Positions 43,292-53,554 of a stretch of 64,000 nucleotides of DNA are shown here, one piece after another. Both the position numbers and the translations under genes were made by a program. The notes below the pieces were generated by a model. It saw only the letters and a program-made list of their open reading frames with translations. It was not told the origin of the DNA and ran no database searches. The DNA lies in the NCBI RefSeq assembly GCF_029784165.1, contig NC_073695.1, positions 157,116,180 through 157,180,179 on the forward strand, given 5' to 3'. The DNA comes from Wyeomyia smithii (lineage: Eukaryota > Arthropoda > Insecta > Diptera > Culicidae). Positions within the stretch are counted from its first letter, which is position 1. Each line of letters starts with the position of its first letter.

Positions 43292-46200
43292 TATGAGTCG
43301 ATCGAACCCAAGCTTCTCATCGGCTTGGATAATTTGAAACTGGGAGTTCCGCTCAAGCTGCGAGAAGGAGGGCAAACTCATCCGATTGGGGCAAAGTGCC
43401 GTCTAGGTTGGAGTGTCTACGGTTACGTCCCAAATCAGTCGTCGCATTCAGCAATCGTTGGATTTCACGTCGGAGCGGTCTCAGATCGCGACCGCGAACT
43501 CAACGAACAGCTCCATGACTATTTCACGCTTGAAGACAACGGAGTCACCATTCCAAGTCCTGAATTGGAATCCGAAGATGAGAAACGAGCGATACGGTTA
43601 CTACAGGAGACTACACGACGCACGCCCGAGGGAGCACATTTCGAAACCGGATTACTGTTTAAAACGGACGATCCAAACTTTCCTGACAGTTATCCCATGG
43701 CTGTCCGACGTCTGGAGGCACTTGAGCGTAGACTTCAACAAGAACCAGCGCTGAAAGAACGTGTGCACCAGCAAGTATTAGACTACGAACGGAAAGGATA
43801 CACACACCGTGCAACTCTTGCCGAATTGACTTCCGTTGAGGCAAATCGTGTATGGTACCTTCCCCTAGGTGTCGCTACAAACCCCAAAAAACCAGACAAA
43901 ATCCGGCTGATCTGGGATGCGGCGGCCAAGGTGGGGGAAGTCTCCTTTAACTCCCGTCTCTTAAAAGGACCCGACCTACTAGTCGCGCTCCCGACGGTCC
44001 TCAGCCAGTTTCGCCAATTTCCAGTGGCGCTTACTGGTGACGTCATGGAAATGTTTCATCAGCTGCGAATGCGTTTTCCTGACTGTCAATCGCAACGTTT
44101 CCTTTTCCGGTTTTGTTCCTCGGATAACCCCCAAGTCTACGTCATGGACGTCGCTACATTTGGGGCGTGCTGTTCCCCGGCGTCGGCACAGTACGTAAAG
44201 AACCTTAACGCCGATGAGTTCGCTAGCGATTATCCAAGAGCAGCAGACGCCATCAAGAAAAAGCATTACGTCGACGACTACTTGGACAGCTTCAAGACGA
44301 TCGAGGAGGCGATTACAGTCGTGAACGAGGTCAGGCTTTTGCAGTCCAAGGGAGGCTTCACTTTACGGCGATTCCTTTCCAATGAATCCGAAGTGCTGCG
44401 AGGAATAGGTGAAGTAGCTGAAGAGGAATCTAAAAGCCTTCATATGGAACGAGAGGGCAAGTCCGAATCGTTACTTGGGATGCAATGGATCCCGAAAGAA
44501 GATGTGTTCATCTACTCCTTCGGAACACGCGATGATTTACAGGCCATCCTGCATCCAGATCATATGCCCACCAAGCGTGAAGTGGCCAAGGTGGTCATGA
44601 GCCTTTTCGATCCGCTCGGTCTAATCGCGTATTTCCTGGTTCACGGTAAAATCTTTATCCAGGAGCTCTGGGCGCGTGGAGTCGGCTGGGATCAAGAAAT
44701 CCCCCAAGAACTAAATGGACGTTGGCGACAATGGGTGTGCTTACTCCAGCAACTGGGTCAACTTCGCATTCCTCGGAGCTACTTCCAACCGACACATGAC
44801 TATTCTCGTCTGCAAATCCACGTCTTGGCTGATGCTAGCGAAACCGCTTACGCCTGTGCAGTGTACTTCCGCTTGGAGACGTCCCGCGGCATAGAAGTGA
44901 CACTTGCTGAAGCCAAAACTAAAGTTGCCCCGTTGAAAACACTATCTATTCCTCGTCTCGAACTGAAAGCGGCAGTTTTGGGCGTACGCTTGATGAACAC
45001 GGTCCTGAAACGTCATACCTTCGTGGTTTGTCAACGCTACTGTTGGAGTGATGCAACCACTGTCCTCGCGTGGGTGCGCTCCACCGATCATCGGCGTTAT
45101 CATAAATATGTAGCCGTTAGGGTCGGCGAGATCTTGTCATCCACGCAACAATCCGAGTGGCGCTGGGTCCCAACCAAGCTCAATGTTGCGGATCTCGCTA
45201 CAAAGTGGAACAACGGTCCGCAAATTACCATGGACAGTCCCTGGTTTCAAGGCCCGGCCTTTCTCTACGAGCTCGAAGAGGGCTGGCCCAAGCAGCAAAC
45301 GATTGCCTCAACCGAGCAAGAGCTTCGTCCGTCCCATTTTCATGCCGCACACTTCTCTTCGGACATGGCATTCAACCGATTTAATCGATGGACCAAGATG
45401 CAGCGTGTAGCTGCATATGTTCTTCGCGGGTTGAACAACTTCCCCAAGCGCCGATCGAGGGAAAACCTGCAACTCGGAAACCTAACAAGCGACGAACTTC
45501 GACGAGCAGAAGAAATCCTCCTGAAAACGGCACAAAGCGATTTCTACGCGGAGGAAATTGCAGTTTTGGCTAAGACTCAAGGTCCACCCGAGCAGCGTCA
45601 TGCAATCGTGGACAAATCCAGCTCTATCAACAAGCGGTGGCCATACCTGGACGAGAGCGGAGTTCTGCGAAGTCGGGGACGAATTGGCGCGGCACCATAC
45701 GTACCGGCCGAAGCTAAGTTCCCAATCATCCTCCCCAAACAACACCTAATCACCTTCCTTATTGTAGACTGGTACCACCGCCGTTTCCGTCATGCCTACC
45801 GAGAAACCATTTTCAACGAAATCCGCCAACGGTTCGAGATTTCAAACCTGAGACGACTACTGGAGAAAGTTCAGAAAGCGTGCGCTTTCTGTCGCGTAGC
45901 GAAGGCGATGCCAACACCACCACCAATGGCTCCGCACCCTGAGATGTGCTTGACGGCTTTCGTTCAGCCCTTCACGTTTACCGGATTAGACTATTTCGGG
46001 CCGATACTGGCGAAGGTGGGTAGGGTCAACGTGAAGCGCTGGGTGGCACTATTCACGTGCCTCACGACTAGAGCAATCCACATGGAGGTGGTACACTCGT
46101 TAAGCACGGAGTCCTGTATCATGGCAGTACAACGTTTTGTGGCACGCAGAGGCATCCCAAGGGAATTCTGGACCGATATTGCTACCTGCTTCCAAGGCAC

Positions 46201-46897
46201 CAGCAACGAGATGAGGGCGCTAAAAGAAGCTAGAGACAAGGCTTTATCCACAAAGTTCACGACCTCCCAAACTACCTGGAAGTTTATACCCCCAGCGGCA
46301 CCACACATGGGCGGTGCGTGGGAGAGATTAGTTCGGTCGGTCAAGGTAGCGATTGGAGCGGTTATGGATGGCCCACGGAAACCCGATGACGAGACACTGG
46401 AGACGATTCTCCTGGAAGCGGAGGCCATGATCAACTCCAGGCCTCTCACCTTCATTCCGCTGGAATCTGCGGATCAGGAGGCAATGACCCCAAACCATTT
46501 TTTGTTGGGCAACTCTTCTGGCACGAAGTTTCTACCCACCGTAAAGCTGGACAGTCGTTCAACACTCCGAAGCAGTTGGAAGTTGGCCAAGTACATTACC
46601 GATGAGTTCTGGCGCAGGTGGCTAAAGGAGTACCTCCCCGTAATCACACGAAGATGCAAATGGTTCAAGGACGTGAAAGATCTGGAGGTAGGTGACCTAG
46701 TTTTGGTGGCTGACGGAGCGGCACGGAACCAGTGGGCTAGGGGGAGGATCGAGAGGGTGATTCCAGGACGAGACGGCAGAGTACGACAAGCATTGGTTCG
46801 GACATCGTCAGGAACTCTACGTAGACCAGCGGTGAAGTTAGCTGTTTTGGACGTCGAGGTGAACAGTAAACCTGGCATCGGTGACTCCGGATCTTGA
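43292..46897 (+). CDS. BEL-1 pol: RT, RNase H, integrase
   Basis: An open frame of about 1,200 codons with no stop; no ATG is needed, since it is normally part of gag-pol. It begins in the linker after protease (PKLLIGLDN), then the RT domain (LIWDAAAKVG, MFHQLRMR, catalytic HYVDDYLDS), an RNase H-like domain (HVLADASETAYACAVYF, SDATTVLAWV), an integrase zinc finger (HRRFRH...CAFC), integrase core acidic residues in GLDYFGPI, TDIATCFQG and GGAWERLVRS, and a C-terminal BEL-type domain (WRRWLKEYLPVITRR, VGDLVLVAD). TDIATCF has Ile where Asn is usual in TDN-type motifs, so integrase activity is doubtful. The frame is offset from the protease frame. Confidence 0.93.
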   Translation, partial: YESIEPKLLIGLDNLKLGVPLKLREGGQTHPIGAKCRLGWSVYGYVPNQSSHSAIVGFHVGAVSDRDRELNEQLHDYFTLEDNGVTIPSPELESEDEKRAIRLLQETTRRTPEGAHFETGLLFKTDDPNFPDSYPMAVRRLEALERRLQQEPALKERVHQQVLDYERKGYTHRATLAELTSVEANRVWYLPLGVATNPKKPDKIRLIWDAAAKVGEVSFNSRLLKGPDLLVALPTVLSQFRQFPVALTGDVMEMFHQLRMRFPDCQSQRFLFRFCSSDNPQVYVMDVATFGACCSPASAQYVKNLNADEFASDYPRAADAIKKKHYVDDYLDSFKTIEEAITVVNEVRLLQSKGGFTLRRFLSNESEVLRGIGEVAEEESKSLHMEREGKSESLLGMQWIPKEDVFIYSFGTRDDLQAILHPDHMPTKREVAKVVMSLFDPLGLIAYFLVHGKIFIQELWARGVGWDQEIPQELNGRWRQWVCLLQQLGQLRIPRSYFQPTHDYSRLQIHVLADASETAYACAVYFRLETSRGIEVTLAEAKTKVAPLKTLSIPRLELKAAVLGVRLMNTVLKRHTFVVCQRYCWSDATTVLAWVRSTDHRRYHKYVAVRVGEILSSTQQSEWRWVPTKLNVADLATKWNNGPQITMDSPWFQGPAFLYELEEGWPKQQTIASTEQELRPSHFHAAHFSSDMAFNRFNRWTKMQRVAAYVLRGLNNFPKRRSRENLQLGNLTSDELRRAEEILLKTAQSDFYAEEIAVLAKTQGPPEQRHAIVDKSSSINKRWPYLDESGVLRSRGRIGAAPYVPAEAKFPIILPKQHLITFLIVDWYHRRFRHAYRETIFNEIRQRFEISNLRRLLEKVQKACAFCRVAKAMPTPPPMAPHPEMCLTAFVQPFTFTGLDYFGPILAKVGRVNVKRWVALFTCLTTRAIHMEVVHSLSTESCIMAVQRFVARRGIPREFWTDIATCFQGTSNEMRALKEARDKALSTKFTTSQTTWKFIPPAAPHMGGAWERLVRSVKVAIGAVMDGPRKPDDETLETILLEAEAMINSRPLTFIPLESADQEAMTPNHFLLGNSSGTKFLPTVKLDSRSTLRSSWKLAKYITDEFWRRWLKEYLPVITRRCKWFKDVKDLEVGDLVLVADGAARNQWARGRIERVIPGRDGRVRQALVRTSSGTLRRPAVKLAVLDVEVNSKPGIGDSGS

Positions 46898-46927
46898 GAC
46901 CCTCACCAAGGTTTACGGGCGGGGGTA

Positions 46928-47503
46928 TGTCACGACGGGTCCCTGGTCGCAACGCAACGCTTCATATTGCAGCGCGGCATTCGCCGCTGACAAAGTGACG
47001 TGAAGACCAACTGTTATAACCCGTCGGAACGTCAAGACATAAGGGAATAGGAGAAATCAAAACAGAATAATTCTTCATGCAGTGACAACGTGCAATTCAT
47101 TTCTCTACGCAATTCAATTTATTATTCTAGTTAAAATCTATAAAATACTATATTAAATACTAAACCTAAAGTACCACAGCTCTTAAAACTAAATTTCCTA
47201 TATACAATTTTCGGGAGTGATAGTTTCTAAAATATATTTTCTGCACATGTAAGTACGGATCATTTGAGGGTTAGAAATTATTAACCTATTGCTTAAATAG
47301 AATTATATATCTACAGTTACAAGTAAGGCATAGTGGGACAGGAAAGCCAATACCACTTCCAGAATAATCACACCAAATTTGTAAGTAATCCTAAGCGAAT
47401 AAGTTTGTAAAACTAGCCTAAATAAAACTTTTTCTGTAGCTTAAAGCTAACACAATATAACACACGTGTTTGCTACCATAGAGTTGGTGATTCCAGCCCA
47501 ACA
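46928..47503 (+). repeat. BEL-1 3' LTR
   Basis: 576 bp, starting TGTCACGACGGG directly after a GGGCGGGGGTA tract and ending CCCAACA, followed by the GTTGC duplication. It has one substitution (47079) against the 3' LTR of BEL-2. Confidence 0.93.
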
Positions 47504-49306
47504 GTTGCCAAATCGCCGTGCGTAAAATGCATGTGCTTTTCGGACAGCAAATTGTGCAAAAAATTGTTCAAAATTGGAGAAAATCCTTGTCGGTGAAGTT
47601 TACCCGAAAGAATGTCAATAGAAACGGAATCAAAAGTCCCCTTAATGTCCAAGAACGCAGACGCCATTTGTTCTTTGCGAGCATACGCCAGCTGAATATC
47701 TGTTGAAAGCAACGCAAGACAATCATTCGTCCCTTTGGCACGGCGGAAGCCAAATTGAGTATCTGATAGTAGACCATTTGATTCGACCCAGTGGTCTAAA
47801 CGACGGAGTATCATTTTTTCCATCAATTTCCGGATACAGGATAGCATTGCAATCGGCCTATAAGAGTTGTGATCAGAAGCTGGTTTCTCTGGTTTTTTGG
47901 AGGCGATCACCTTCACTTGCCTCCAATCCTGCGGTACAATGTTTTGCTCTAAGAACTTATTGAACAAGTTCAACAAGCGCCTCTTGGCATTGCCGGGTAG
48001 ATTCTTCAACAAGTTGAATTCGATTCTATCTAACCCAGGTGCGTTATTGTTACAGGACAGGAGGGCAACTGAAAATTCTGCCATCGTAAAAGGTGATTCT
48101 ATCGTGTCGTGACCCGGAGAGGTATCGCGAACAAAGTTTTGCGCAGGAACAGAGTCCGGACATACTTTCCTGGCAAAATCAAATATCCACCGACTTGAAG
48201 ACTCCTCGCTTTCGTTGACCGTTACGCGATTCTGCATTCTTCGGGCTGTGTTCCAAAGAGTGCTCATCGATGTCTCCCTCGACGTCTCGTTCACGAACCG
48301 ACGCCAATATCCGCGTTTCTTTGCTTTAGCCAGGCTTTTAAGCTTGGTATTAAGCTCCGAATACCGTATATAGTCGTCGGGTATACCTCCCTTCTGGAAG
48401 GCCAAAAACGCGTCGGATCTTTGCGTGTAGACATCGGAGCACTCTTTGTCCCACCACGGAGTTGGAGGCCGCTCTTTGATCGTTACGCCGGGATATTTCT
48501 TCGTTTGGGCTTGCAACGCGGCGTCGAGGATTAAGCCCGCGAGGAGGTTGTATTCTTCAAGTGGTGGGTGATGTTGAATCGACTCGACCGCTTTTGAAAT
48601 CATTTCCTCGTATAACTTCCAATCGACATTCCGTGTGAGGTCATACGGAATGTCAATTGGTCGCATGCGAGTTGAACCGTTAGTAATTGAAATAAGAATA
48701 GGCAGATGGTCGCTACCGTGAGGATCGAGGATTACCTTCCATGTGCAATCCAACCGTAGCGACGTCGAACATAAGGATAGATCCAAAGCGCTTGGGCACG
48801 CTGGAGGTTTCGGGATACGTGTCATTTCACCATTGTTGAAAATAGTCATGTCGAAGTCATCGCAAAGGTTATAGATTAAAGAGGAGCGGTTATCATTGTA
48901 AGGAGAACCCCAAGCCACACCATGAGAGTTGAAGTCTCCCAAAATCAAACGTGGCGAGGGAAGAAGTTCTATTAAATCAAAGAGCAACCGTTGCCCAACC
49001 TGTGCTCTGGGAGGAATATATATTGAGGCAATACAAAGCTCTTTACCTTGTATTGTCATTTGACATGCGACAACTTCGATGCCTGGAATCAAGGGGAGGT
49101 TAATACGATAGAAAGAATAGCACTTTTTAATCCCTAGAAGTACTCCTCCATATGGGGTGTCTCGATCAAGGCGAACAATATTAAAATCATGGAAGTTTGT
49201 TTCTATTTATTAAAACTTTAAATGAATCCATTTTTGGTAAAATACTTCTACAATTCCACTGTAAGACAGAGATAGAATCCTTCGTATACGCAGATGAATT
49301 AGGCAT
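47504..49306 (-). pseudogene. I-group LINE ORF2, 5' half, copy E2
   Basis: The ORF2 start ATG lies at 49306. The 53-bp endonuclease deletion near 49205 breaks the frame. From about 49090 the frame is open through the rest of the endonuclease (LILGDFNSHG) and RT fingers (RPIAMLSCIRKLMEK) to the BEL junction at 47504, where the reading runs into the LTR. Unlike E1 it lacks the one-base insertion near the end of the endonuclease, so the 35155 change is private to E1. Substitution 47637 (AGTCCCC) is private to this copy. Confidence 0.85.
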
Positions 49307-50675
49307 CGAAGGATACAATCGCTGCAAGGAGGGGCCATTGGGCAGTCAACTGCTTCAAAAGTGATCTAACTGTTGGGAGGATTGCTGTAAGAAAAATTTT
49401 AATTGGATCGGGTACATTGAAAGTTTCAAAAATCCAGTCCACAATGTCAGAAAATTTCACTAATCCAGAGTTTGTTTCATCAACTGGGAGTGCAAAAGGA
49501 ACAACTGGGGTTTTAGATGTTCCTGGCAGTGCTGGGAACTCCTTCTGGGACTTTAAATTTGCAAGCCCAGGAGGAGTTTGCTTCGGTTTTTCCGCAGCAC
49601 TGTTTGGTTTGTTTGTAACTTTCATTACACTTTGGGAAATCTTAGGACCTTTTCGGGGAAGTTTAGGAGAGGAAATATTTTTCCTCTTTCTAGACGCCCC
49701 AGGATTGGCATAAGATGTTCCCGCTGGTGAATCGTCACAATCGGTTTCATCAGAGGACAACAGATCAAAGGGGTTCGATGTTATGGTAGAAGTGGTCACG
49801 GTCTTCTTCAGCATCTCAGCGTAAGATCGCTTTGAACGCTCCTTAAGTGATAGCTTGATTTCATCTCTGCGCTGCATGTACACCGGGCATGTGGAGATCT
49901 CATGCTGATTTTCCCCGCAGTGAATACATTTCTCAGCACATACACTGCAATAATCGTCCGCATGAGTTTCTCCACACTTGCTACATCGTGCCTTATTGCA
50001 GCAGTAGGCGGCTGTGTGGCCTAGCTGCTTGCAATTGGTGCAATTCATAACACGGGGTACATACAATCGCACAGGCAGACGAACCCGATCGATCGAGACG
50101 TGGCTAGGGAGAGCAGATCCGGCAAACGTAACACGAAACGAGTCTGACGGAGTGTACACTTTTGTGCCGTTGACAAGAGACACAGACCACAATTGCTTGC
50201 AATCTATGATCTTCACTTTAACGTCGTGACACAAAGCATTTTTGAAGCAGCCAAAACCGCTTGCCAAGATACACTCGACCGACAGACTCGAATCGGTTAT
50301 GACACCGTCGATCTCCACGTCTCGTGCGGGTATATAAACGCGATACTCGCGTGTGAAAAGCTCGGAGCGAGCAATAGCGTTGGCCTGTTCCAGGTCGCTG
50401 ACCACGACACGGAGCTTGTTGGGTCTGACCTTGGAGATTTCGGTCACGGCCTTGTACCCCTCCGTCAGGTCTTTCGAAATCTGCAGGATGTTTAACGGTT
50501 TCGATTTCGGTCCTGCTTTTGGCCGAAAGAAAACAGTAAAGCTGCCCTGAGATCCGTCCGGGTAAAGCCTGGGGCGAGGGGGGACTGGAGAATTAACAAA
50601 AGAAGGGTTGGCAGGAGGGACAGGGTCGGAGGGGCTCGGGGATGGTGGCACGGGAGGCGAGGGATCTACATCCAT
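49299..50675 (-). CDS. I-group LINE ORF1 (three CCHC knuckles), copy E2
   Basis: An intact 458-codon frame, identical to the E1 ORF1 except Lys instead of Asn in VTNKPNSA (49601). Domains as in E1: proline-rich N-terminus, RNA-binding-like middle, three Cys/His knuckles, Lys/Ser/Pro linker. E3 also has Lys at this site, so the Asn of E1 is probably the newer state. An intact ORF1 beside a destroyed ORF2 fits a young duplication of an already broken element. Confidence 0.9.
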   Translation of the reverse strand: MDVDPSPPVPPSPSPSDPVPPANPSFVNSPVPPRPRLYPDGSQGSFTVFFRPKAGPKSKPLNILQISKDLTEGYKAVTEISKVRPNKLRVVVSDLEQANAIARSELFTREYRVYIPARDVEIDGVITDSSLSVECILASGFGCFKNALCHDVKVKIIDCKQLWSVSLVNGTKVYTPSDSFRVTFAGSALPSHVSIDRVRLPVRLYVPRVMNCTNCKQLGHTAAYCCNKARCSKCGETHADDYCSVCAEKCIHCGENQHEISTCPVYMQRRDEIKLSLKERSKRSYAEMLKKTVTTSTITSNPFDLLSSDETDCDDSPAGTSYANPGASRKRKNISSPKLPRKGPKISQSVMKVTNKPNSAAEKPKQTPPGLANLKSQKEFPALPGTSKTPVVPFALPVDETNSGLVKFSDIVDWIFETFNVPDPIKIFLTAILPTVRSLLKQLTAQWPLLAAIVSFDA

Positions 50676-51009
50676 CGCGCTAAATCTAGCGCACTAGCGC
50701 CGACAGAACACGTACCTCTTTACTTCTCCTTTCAGCAGGGTTGGTTGTCCGAACGGTCGAAGCTGCAGCCGTTACAGCCAGCAGCACCAATACAGCAGCT
50801 CCAAACAGCCACCAGCAGCGAGCCGGGTGTGTGATCACTCAGCACAGCGACACAACTCGCTGTCAACTGTTGGCTTCTTCTTTTTCCTCCTTTGTGTTGA
50901 GATTCTCGTCCACTGCTGTAGCACAAATCACTTAGCAGCCAAATCGGCTTACGCACCAGCAAACAGCCACGATGCGAAACAGTTGCACAAAGGCGGGCGA
51001 CCTCGAACC
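50676..51009 (-). other. 5' UTR of copy E2, up to the unit joint
   Basis: Same sequence as 37667-38000. The joint to E3 at 51009/51010 (GAACC then TTCTTGTCGTT) is identical to the E1/E2 joint at 38000/38001. Confidence 0.6.
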
Positions 51010-51049
51010 TTCTTGTCGTTAGGCTGGATGCAGGCAGAAGGGGGTAGGA

Positions 51050-52945
51050 CTAAACTGGGGCGCGGATGGATTTCAGGAAAACGTATATAAGGGACATGTA
51101 GGATAGGTCACGGCTCGCCAAGATATCACGAACAGGAACAGCCGACTGCCTACCTTCGGCCTGCAGGGAAGCTATTAATTTAGACCTGGCGTCACGGTGT
51201 ACAGGGCATGACCAAACAACGTGCTCTATGTCGTGATAACCTTCACCATAGGCACAGATACCACTTTCCCCGAGCCCAACACGACGGAGATGCGCGTCAA
51301 ATCTATAGTGATTGGACATAAGCCGGGACATCACGCAAATGAAATCCCGACCTACATCCAACCCCTTGAACCACGGGTTCGTCGACACCTTGGGGATTAT
51401 GGAATGTAACCACCTTCCCAGTTCCCCTCTGGTCCAAGCATTTTGCCAACTGATGATCGTATTCTGACGTACAAATGAGAAAAATTCATTAAAGGCATCA
51501 ATCAAAGAAATAGTTATCGGTTTCCGTTATACTCTACAAATTTTTTTGGAAATAAAGGCAATTGGTCTTTCATAAATTCCACCGTTTGTTGCGCCCACCT
51601 TAGCCAAAGAGTCCGCTTTCTCATTGCCCGGTATCGAGCAGTGAGAAGGGACCCACGCTAAGGTAATCTGATACGATTTTTCGGATAAAGCACTCAGATG
51701 TTCCCGTATTTTCCCCAGGAAATATGGAGAGTGCTTAACATCTTTCATCGATCGGAGAGCCTCAATGGAACTGAGACTGTCCGTAAAGATGAAATAATGG
51801 TCCGTGGGCATTTTTTCGATAATCCCTAGGGTGTACTGAATTGCAGCCAATTCTGCGACGTAAACAGAAGCAGGATTATCGAGCTTATGGGAGACGTTAA
51901 AATTGTTATTGAAAATACCGAAGCCAGTGGACCCATCAAGAAGTGATCCGTCAGTGTAGAACATATTGTCGCAGTTGATGTTTCGATATTTATTGGAAAA
52001 AATTTTGGGGATCTGCTGCACGCGTAAATGATCCGGGATTCCACGAGTTTCTTCTATCATGGATGTATCGAAAAACACAGTAGAATCAGAAGTATTTGAT
52101 AAGTCGACACGATTTGGAATATTAGAAGAAGGGTTAATATTATGGGACATGTGATTGAAATACAATGTCATAAAACGGGTTTGAGAATTAAGTTCGATTG
52201 ACCTTTCAAAATTTTCAATCACAGGACGGTTCAAGACCTCACATCTGATAAGAATTCGAGAAGACAGGCTCAGAAGCGGTTTTTCAATGGTAGTACACCA
52301 GCTAAGACCTTCAAACTCATCGTATGGGTCGACCGCATGCAGCCCAAGGCGATACGCAAACAACGATATTGTATTCGCTCCAGTTTGATCAAATGTGTGT
52401 TTGTTGCGGAGCGGAAGCAGAAACACCCGTACTCAATGACAGACAATATCGTTGTTTGGTAAAGCCTTATAAGGTCTCCTGGGTGGGCTCCCCACCATTG
52501 TCCGGTTATTGTACGAAGAAAATTCACTCTTTGTTGACATTTTTCCATCAGATACCTCACGTGACAACCCCAGGTGCCTTTAGAGTCGAACCAGACACCA
52601 AGATATTTGTGTACCAAAACCTGAGAAATCGTTTTACCCATTAATTGTGTTTGAAGCTGAGCAGGTTCATGCTTCCTAGGAAAAACTACCATCTCAGTCT
52701 TCTCCGGAGAGAATTCGATACCTAGCTGTAAAGCCCAAGCAGACAAATTGTCCAAGGTATCTTGCAATGGTCCTTGCAAATCGGCAGCTTTGGCTCCTGT
52801 AACAGATTACACTGTCGTCTGCAAGTTGTCTTATCGTGCATGAATTTGCCAGACATTCGTCGATGTCATTTACATAAAAGTTGTAAAGAAGGGGGCTTAA
52901 ACATGAGCCCTGGGGAAGACCCATGTAGCTAATGCGAAAAGTTGC
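51050..52945 (-). pseudogene. I-group LINE ORF2, 3' half, copy E3
   Basis: Carries the same lesions as 38041-39936: the 63-bp TAAAGG-bordered insertion (51496-51558), the two-base deletion near 52806, the Cys-to-Tyr change in the Cys/His motif and the same 3' truncation. One difference is T at 52629 (C at 39620; Ile/Val in the RT thumb). Shared lesions show that the two 3' halves are one sequence duplicated. Confidence 0.85.
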
Positions 52946-53521
52946 TGTCACGACGGGTCCCTGGTCGCAACGCAACGCTTCATATTGCAGCGCGGCATTC
53001 GCCGCTGACAAAGTGACGTGAAGACCAACTGTCATAACCCGTCGGAACGTCAAGACATAAGGGAATAGGAGAAATCAAAACAGAATAATTCTTCATGCAG
53101 TGACAACGTGCAATTCATTTCTCTACGCAATTCAATTTTGTATGCTAGTTAAAATCTATAAAACTCTATATTAAATACTAAACCTAAAGTACCACAGCTC
53201 TTAAAACTAAATTTCCTATATACAATTTTCGGGAGTGATAGTTTCTAAAATATATTTTCTGCACATGTAAGTACGGATCATTTGAGGGTTAGAAATTATT
53301 AACCTATTGCTTAAATAGAATTATATATCTACAGTTACAAGTAAGGCATAGTGGGACAGGAAAGCCAATACCACTTCCAGAATAATCACACCAAATTTGT
53401 AAGTAATCCTAAGCGAATAAGTTTGTAAAACTAGCCTAAATAAAACTTTTTCTGTAGCTTAAAGCTAACACAATATAACACACGTGTTTGCTACCATAGA
53501 GTTGGTGATTCCAGCCCAACA
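52946..53521 (+). repeat. BEL-2 5' LTR
   Basis: 576 bp, TGTCAC...CAACA, preceded by GTTGC at 52941-52945. No difference from the BEL-1 5' LTR was noticed by eye. Confidence 0.93.
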
Positions 53522-53554
53522 TTTCTTTAAGAAATTTTTACGGGTATCGGAAGT

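Larger units (their letters stand above)
39937..47503 (+). mobile_element. BEL/Pao LTR retrotransposon BEL-1
   Basis: A complete 7,567-bp element: 576-bp LTRs, gag with PHD-like finger and zinc knuckle, A17-type protease, RT, RNase H and integrase, a purine-rich tract (ACGGGCGGGGG, about 46915-46925) before the 3' LTR, and a 5-bp GTTGC duplication. The bases after the 5' LTR (TTTCTTTAAGAAATTTTTAC) do not start with the usual TGG of a tRNA primer site. It lies in ORF2 of E2, in the opposite orientation to the LINE. Confidence 0.95.
38001..51009. repeat. 13,009-bp tandem unit (E2: I-group LINE plus BEL)
   Basis: Every feature here recurs exactly 13,009 bp downstream until about 60730. Contents on the plus axis: a 3'-truncated ORF2 end (38001-39936), BEL-1 (39937-47503), then the 5' half of the LINE with ORF1 and 5' UTR (47504-51009). 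I saw only single-base differences from the next copy, including 39620, 42524, 43740, 44909 and 47079. The 5' half carries the 53-bp endonuclease deletion found in E1 and absent from E3. Confidence 0.92.

Noticed and set aside
43270..43337. Programmed frameshift between BEL protease and pol
   Set aside because: The frames overlap over about 43292-43337, but no canonical slippery heptamer is visible and gag already has other lesions. An ordinary indel is likelier. Both copies share it only because they are duplicates.
45991..46878. Minus-strand frames of 154 and 134 codons
   Set aside because: Antisense to BEL integrase, which has clear catalytic motifs on the plus strand.
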